From positions 1 through 5,276 of the forward strand of contig JAAZHW010000038.1 of the NCBI GenBank assembly GCA_012510515.1: DNA of 5,276 nt, written 5' to 3'. The notes beneath the pieces are model-generated. The model had not been told where the DNA came from. It searched no databases and was given only the letters and a program-made list of their open reading frames with translations. The position numbers and the translations under genes were made by a program. Positions 4,433-5,276 of the stretch are shown one piece after another. Numbering within the stretch: position 1 is the stretch's first letter; every line of letters starts with the position of its first letter. The DNA comes from Parcubacteria group bacterium (GTDB lineage Bacteria > Patescibacteriota > Minisyncoccia > UBA6257 > JAAZHW01).

Positions 4433-5276
4433 CTACCGAGCGCAACGCAACCCCACATAGTATTCCTGATGCGACGTGTCCCAATCCAAAAGCAGTGCAA
4501 ACGCGCCAGCGTAAGACTCCCAGTTCCAATGCCCGCCACGACGAAGGACGCGTGATTGACTACCAGTATCACCATTATAAGTATAAATACGACCCATTCC
4601 TTGGGTGGCATTCCAACTATCATTTGAAGGTCTAATCTCGTTGTAAGTAAAATCACCATAATTAACAATAGCAGTATGTTCAATCCATCTCCAACCAGTA
4701 CTTCCCCCATCAGAAGGAGTATATCTGACTAAAGTATCATTTGTATCTTTCATAACATGTTCCCAAACATTACCAGCAATATCCCAAATTTCTTCTTTGT
4801 TGGAAAGAATAAGTTTAGCTTTAGGATTACGATTAAGACCTTTTTCTGGATCAGCGCCATTATAACCACAAGAATCATTAGAACCAACATTGCCTCTAAA
4901 TAAACAACCTGAGCCAACTGAACTACCTGACCAATTCTCTTTAACTTGTTCAGCATTTCTGGCAATAGTCATCCACTCGTCATTAGTTATTAAATGCCCT
5001 CCTAATGATTGACAGATGGTTATGGCGTCGGTATGAGTAACGCCAGCAATAGGTGAGCCATAAGGAGAAGAAACAACATTGATATTAGACCAAGAGGAAG
5101 GACAATCAGTACCTGATTTACCCCAATCCCAAGTATCATAAACGGAAGTATATCGACAACTATTAGCATCATTAACACCTGAACCATTTATTGAATATTT
5201 AGCTTCGTATTTCATCACCCAGAAATCAGAGGTATTATAGGTTGAATTACCCGGGACTTTTATCCAATTATGAGGA
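4433..5276 (-). CDS. DGR target protein with C-type lectin / FGE-type fold (5' end missing)
   Basis: The frame is open to the right edge, so the true start lies outside. The in-frame GTG at 5216-5218 and ATG at 5213-5215 are internal: upstream codons read NWIKVPGNSTYNTSDF, then WVMKYEAKYS, the usual beginning of this domain. Counting from the GTG, family features are ICQSLGGHLITNDEW (68-82), IWDIAGNVWEH (144-154) and RVLRRGGHW (223-231), ending GLRCAR. This is the formylglycine-generating-enzyme/sulfatase-modifying domain, a C-type-lectin-like fold commonly used as DGR scaffold. Six cysteines suggest an extracytoplasmic protein. There is no CxxxxC pair of the catalytic FGE type, so a binding rather than enzymatic role is likely. 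The last 40 codons are VR. A signal peptide or anchor would be upstream of the window. Confidence 0.93.
   Translation of the reverse strand, partial: PHNWIKVPGNSTYNTSDFWVMKYEAKYSINGSGVNDANSCRYTSVYDTWDWGKSGTDCPSSWSNINVVSSPYGSPIAGVTHTDAITICQSLGGHLITNDEWMTIARNAEQVKENWSGSSVGSGCLFRGNVGSNDSCGYNGADPEKGLNRNPKAKLILSNKEEIWDIAGNVWEHVMKDTNDTLVRYTPSDGGSTGWRWIEHTAIVNYGDFTYNEIRPSNDSWNATQGMGRIYTYNGDTGSQSRVLRRGGHWNWESYAGAFALLLDWDTSHQEYYVGLRCAR
4434..4553 (-). repeat. DGR variable repeat (VR)
   Basis: The 3' end of the target gene, ending one base short of the complete TAG stop, as expected for a DGR VR. Compared with TR, diversified residues (numbered from the GTG at 5218) are H230, W233, Y236, L243, D245, D247, H250, E252, Y253 and Y254, all from Asn codons in TR. 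N232 is an unmutated adenine-rich codon. R226 and E234 arise from non-adenine changes. The last 24 bp are identical to TR. Immediately downstream is only a weak 5-bp stem (4433-4437 with 4420-4424, one wobble), then the heptad array. Confidence 0.95.

Noticed and set aside
4160..4635. Plus-strand ORFs of 131 and 95 codons (4160-4555, 4348-4635)
   Set aside because: Antisense to the four-helix-bundle and variable-protein genes. Their repetitive residues (FHV, SRF, FKI) come only from reading the heptad array.
4402..4965. Minus-strand ORFs of 102 and 71 codons inside the target gene
   Set aside because: Alternative frames of the variable protein with no domain signature; the main frame has clear family motifs.

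Overview
This AT-rich window reads on one strand only: every gene I can support lies on the minus strand, so the reading order runs from high to low coordinates. The compact genes, the class of short type IV prepilin and the kind of retroelement present suggest a Candidate Phyla Radiation (Patescibacteria, Parcubacteria-like) genome. That placement is inference from recognised protein styles, not from a marker gene.

Region 1 (5276 down to about 2051) is a diversity-generating retroelement (DGR). In reading order it holds: the 3' part of a C-type-lectin/FGE-fold target protein whose last 40 codons are the variable repeat (VR, 4434-4553); a four-helix-bundle protein of the S23/IVP type (3986-4342); an Avd-type accessory protein (3525-3863); a 25-bp near-perfect hairpin (3469-3519); the template repeat (TR, 3314-3433); a structured spacer with a second hairpin (3205-3244); and a 358-residue reverse transcriptase with an intact YMDD box (2051-3127). 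TR and VR align without gaps over 120 bp. They differ at 18 positions, 12 of them at adenines of the coding-strand TR, which is the DGR mutagenesis signature. The other 6 differences are unusual, and 4 of them are clustered.

The two gaps around the four-helix-bundle gene are filled by degenerate 7-bp repeats in strict register (22 units at 3850-4003 and 11 units at 4343-4419). These run into the last codons of the four-helix-bundle gene and the first codons of avd.

Region 2 (1823-2050) is an intergenic stretch of 228 bp. It holds a candidate promoter and a 56-bp copy of the junction between the membrane-protein gene and pilB found at 113-167.

Region 3 (1822 down to 1) is a type IV pilus cluster: a single-domain response regulator, a type IV prepilin, a polytopic membrane protein and the start of a PilB/GspE-type assembly ATPase cut by the window edge.

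Proposed working of region 1, from established DGR biology: the RT with Avd copies TR RNA into adenine-mutagenised cDNA, which replaces VR and diversifies about 11 surface residues of the lectin-fold protein. Whether the target is linked to the neighbouring pilus machinery is open.
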